Position numbers and translations under genes: made by a program. Positions 4,230 through 6,049 of a stretch of DNA of 6,049 nucleotides are shown here, piece by piece. The stretch comes from an uncultured Candidatus Saccharibacteria bacterium. GTDB taxonomy: Bacteria > Patescibacteriota > Saccharimonadia > Saccharimonadales > Saccharimonadaceae. Location: the NCBI GenBank assembly GCA_948511255.1, contig CAOQNC010000040.1:1-6049 (forward strand). Reading direction: 5' to 3'. Under the pieces are notes generated by a model. The model did not search any database and was not told the origin of the DNA. It saw nothing but the letters and a program-made list of their open reading frames with translations. Positions within the stretch are counted from its first letter, which is position 1, and each line of letters begins with the position of its first letter.

Positions 4230-6026
4230 ATGAAAAAGAGCCATATTCTGGCAGTTCTCGCGCTAGCGATGGCGCTCGGTTTGGCAGCGCCTGTCCTACT
4301 CTCCTCCGATAGTAAGGTTTCCGCCGAGGAAGGTGCGCCCGAGGGAACGACCAGCACGATCGAGCGCAATGTCCCAGACGGCATGGTCGCTCCGGTCGAA
4401 CTTGACGAGACTAACGCCGAGACCCAGACCGGCGACGAAACCATCTCTGCCGAAGCCGCTAGCACCCTCGACGAGCTAAAAGCCGCTCTCGCTTCTGACG
4501 CTGAGACGATCATTATCGAAAGCACTATCACCCTGACCGAAGACCTCGATCTCCAGGGCAAAACCCTAAAACTCGCCGGCGACCTGAACCGTATGTTTGC
4601 CATCGAGCAGGGAAATATTACCATCAAAAACGGCACTCTCTCAAGCAACGACGACGTCAGCCAGACCGGCGACGCGATTCTCTGGGTCACCGGTTCCGAC
4701 GCTGACGCTGGTTTCGAGAATTATACCACCCTCACCGTTGAGAACGACGTCAAAATCGTCACCAAAAACAGCTACGGCCTCGCCATTCATTATCTGACCG
4801 ATAAGCAGCTCGCCCGCGGCGTCACTATCAACTTCGCCGGCTCCATCGACGCCCCCTACGGCATTAGTGTCAACGGCAACATCCAGGATACCGAAAACGC
4901 TCCCGTCATTAACCTCACCGGCACCGTCACCTCTTCTGATGATCTCGCAATTTTCGCCGCTGGCTATGCTGAGTGGCATCTAAACGGCGCAACTTTGACC
5001 GGCGCCACCCCGCTCGGGCTGAAATCTGGCAAGTTCGTCCTCGAAAACACCACTTTGAAGGCCACCGGGCCCTATAAATATCTCGAATCTACCGGCAGCG
5101 GCATGACCCCGAACGGCTCGACCATCCAAATTGAGAACAGTCAACCTTATGCCGGCGCCATCGACATCGAAGTCAAATCCGGCACCTACGAAAGCGCCCA
5201 GGGTCCAGTCTTCTCCGAATACGGCAGCACCACCTCCCGCACCGCTGGCAGCAACCTCCAGCGCCTCGCTATTTCTGGCGGCACCTTCCGTTCCGCCCCC
5301 GACCAGCCTGTCTTCGACGGCGTTTCGCCCGCCGAAACCGTCATCACCGGTGGTAACTTCAGTAGCGACGAAGGTCTCGAAGACTATCTCGAAGCTGGCC
5401 AACAGCTCGTCAAAGATGAGAATGGCAACTTCATCATCCAGACCACTAACACTCCAGTCACTCCGGAGAACCCAGACGATAAAGACGACCCCGATGACAG
5501 CCAAAAGCCATCCACTAAACCAGAAGACGCCCAGAAACCCGGTAGCTCCTCCCCGAATACCGGCATTCTCGCCACTATCGAGCACGCCGCGAACGCTGTT
5601 GGCGCTCTCGGCACGACCGTCATCACCGGTGTACTCGTTGCGTCTGGCGCCGCCCTCGCTTGGTTCATCGGCTCCCGCCGCCGCAATTCCGCATCTGGCA
5701 AATCCAGCAAAAAATCCACCAACTCCAGCAAACCCGGCCGCAATTTCCACCTCGACCGTATTGAGGTAGAAATCTCGACCACCCCGAAAACTTCCCCGAA
5801 ATCCACTAAATCTGCCAAAACTGCCTCAAAATCCTCGAAAAACGCCGCTCAAACCACTTCCAAGACTACTAAATCTTCCGCCAAGTCCCTCAAATCCGGC
5901 TCAAAAACCTCCCAAAAATCGACAGCAAAATCCGCCAAAACCTCGTCCAAGGCCTCCAGCACCGCCAAATTAGCTTCCTCTCGCAGAACCGCCGCGACAC
6001 CGCGCTCCGCATCCAAAAAGCGTTAA
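4230..6026 (+). CDS. Secreted beta-helix-like surface protein with PNTG motif, TM anchor and long basic C-terminal tail
   Basis: This 598-residue protein was not recognised as a named gene. Residues 1-32 are a signal peptide: K2-K3, a hydrophobic core at about 6-24, and cleavage expected after V-S-A (30-32). An acidic, Thr-rich linker follows to about 78. Residues about 78-380 have the rhythm of a right-handed parallel beta-helix: TLTEDLDLQGKTLKL (101-115), ITIKNGTL, EVKSGTYES, AISGGTFRS and VITGGNFSSD. These are like the 'GGTFSSD...YL..G' repeats of bacterial surface proteins. No catalytic residues of a known lyase are evident, so binding or adhesion is more likely than catalysis. A Pro/Asp/Lys linker (406-440) leads to SPNTG (441-445), a possible sortase-like signal, then a transmembrane helix at about 457-480 and RRR (483-485). 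A tail of about 115 residues follows, rich in Ser/Thr/Lys/Ala: about 22 Lys and 9 Arg against 3 acidic residues. The topology would be N-terminus out and tail in the cytoplasm. The stop is TAA. Confidence 0.8.
   Translation: MKKSHILAVLALAMALGLAAPVLLSSDSKVSAEEGAPEGTTSTIERNVPDGMVAPVELDETNAETQTGDETISAEAASTLDELKAALASDAETIIIESTITLTEDLDLQGKTLKLAGDLNRMFAIEQGNITIKNGTLSSNDDVSQTGDAILWVTGSDADAGFENYTTLTVENDVKIVTKNSYGLAIHYLTDKQLARGVTINFAGSIDAPYGISVNGNIQDTENAPVINLTGTVTSSDDLAIFAAGYAEWHLNGATLTGATPLGLKSGKFVLENTTLKATGPYKYLESTGSGMTPNGSTIQIENSQPYAGAIDIEVKSGTYESAQGPVFSEYGSTTSRTAGSNLQRLAISGGTFRSAPDQPVFDGVSPAETVITGGNFSSDEGLEDYLEAGQQLVKDENGNFIIQTTNTPVTPENPDDKDDPDDSQKPSTKPEDAQKPGSSSPNTGILATIEHAANAVGALGTTVITGVLVASGAALAWFIGSRRRNSASGKSSKKSTNSSKPGRNFHLDRIEVEISTTPKTSPKSTKSAKTASKSSKNAAQTTSKTTKSSAKSLKSGSKTSQKSTAKSAKTSSKASSTAKLASSRRTAATPRSASKKR
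5695..6023 (+). repeat. Low-complexity Lys/Ser/Thr/Ala tail coding region
   Basis: The 3' part of the surface-protein gene is built of imperfect short units rich in CCAAAA and AAATCC, encoding K-S/T-S/A steps such as SPKSTKSAK, TTSKTTKSSAK and SKTSQKSTAK. Only a short stretch, NFHLDRIEVEIS (505-516), interrupts it with ordinary composition. This kind of sequence can change length by slippage, and its composition is like the C-terminal tails of histone H1-like proteins. Confidence 0.75.
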
Positions 6027-6049
6027 AACGCACCCAGAAACGCTCAAAA

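Noticed and set aside
78..6026. Recoded UGA (Gly), as in Gracilibacteria/Absconditabacteria
   Set aside because: Four genes end in TAG and one in TAA, so UGA as a stop is not observed, but no in-frame UGA is needed in any gene either. The conserved glycines are in intact frames, so the standard bacterial code explains everything.
6019..6044. Terminator hairpin after the surface-protein gene (AGCGTT with AACGCT)
   Set aside because: The stem is 6 bp with a 14-base loop that includes the stop codon, and the window ends before any U-run can be seen.
1..6049. CRISPR array, tRNA/rRNA genes, insertion sequence or phage attachment sites
   Set aside because: No regular direct repeats with spacers, no tRNA-like arms, no transposase and no flanking terminal repeats were seen.

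Overview
The window reads as a compact piece of a bacterial chromosome with five complete genes, all with intact reading frames, plus short intergenic regions that carry clear sigma-70-type promoters. The likely host is a member of the Candidatus Saccharibacteria (TM7) or a related Patescibacteria lineage. This is an inference from leaderless transcription starts, very short intergenic regions, a surface protein with a PNTG-type C-terminal motif, and the mix of protein families. No marker gene in the window proves it.

Layout: (1) positions 78-1403, minus strand, a DUF1704/MATCAP-type zinc metallopeptidase with its own terminator (41-73), SD site and promoter. (2) 1559-2083, plus strand, a small retropepsin-like RimB-type aspartic protease, divergent from gene 1. 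(3) 2116-3069, minus strand, a stand-alone ATP-grasp ligase most like the ATP-grasp domain of cyanophycin synthetase, convergent with gene 2. (4) 3169-4077, plus strand, RimK, an ATP-grasp alpha-L-glutamate ligase, divergent from gene 3. (5) 4230-6026, plus strand, a secreted beta-helix-like surface protein with a PNTG motif, a transmembrane segment and a long, strongly basic C-terminal tail.

Genes 1-4 form a coherent set: two ligases able to add amino acids through ATP-driven amide bonds, and two peptidases of families that recur near such ligases. Together they look like a write-and-erase system for peptide tags on a protein or small peptide. The target is not visible here. Ribosomal protein S6 is the known RimK target in E. 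coli, but its gene is not in the window. Gene 5 may simply be a neighbour.

Three of the four modification genes (2, 3 and 4) appear to be transcribed from promoters whose -10 box lies 6-7 bases before the ATG, so their mRNAs should be leaderless. Genes 1 and 5 have ordinary leaders with SD sites. The plus strand is C-rich throughout: plus-strand genes favour NNC codons and minus-strand genes use many NNG codons. This suggests a replication-linked strand skew across the whole window.
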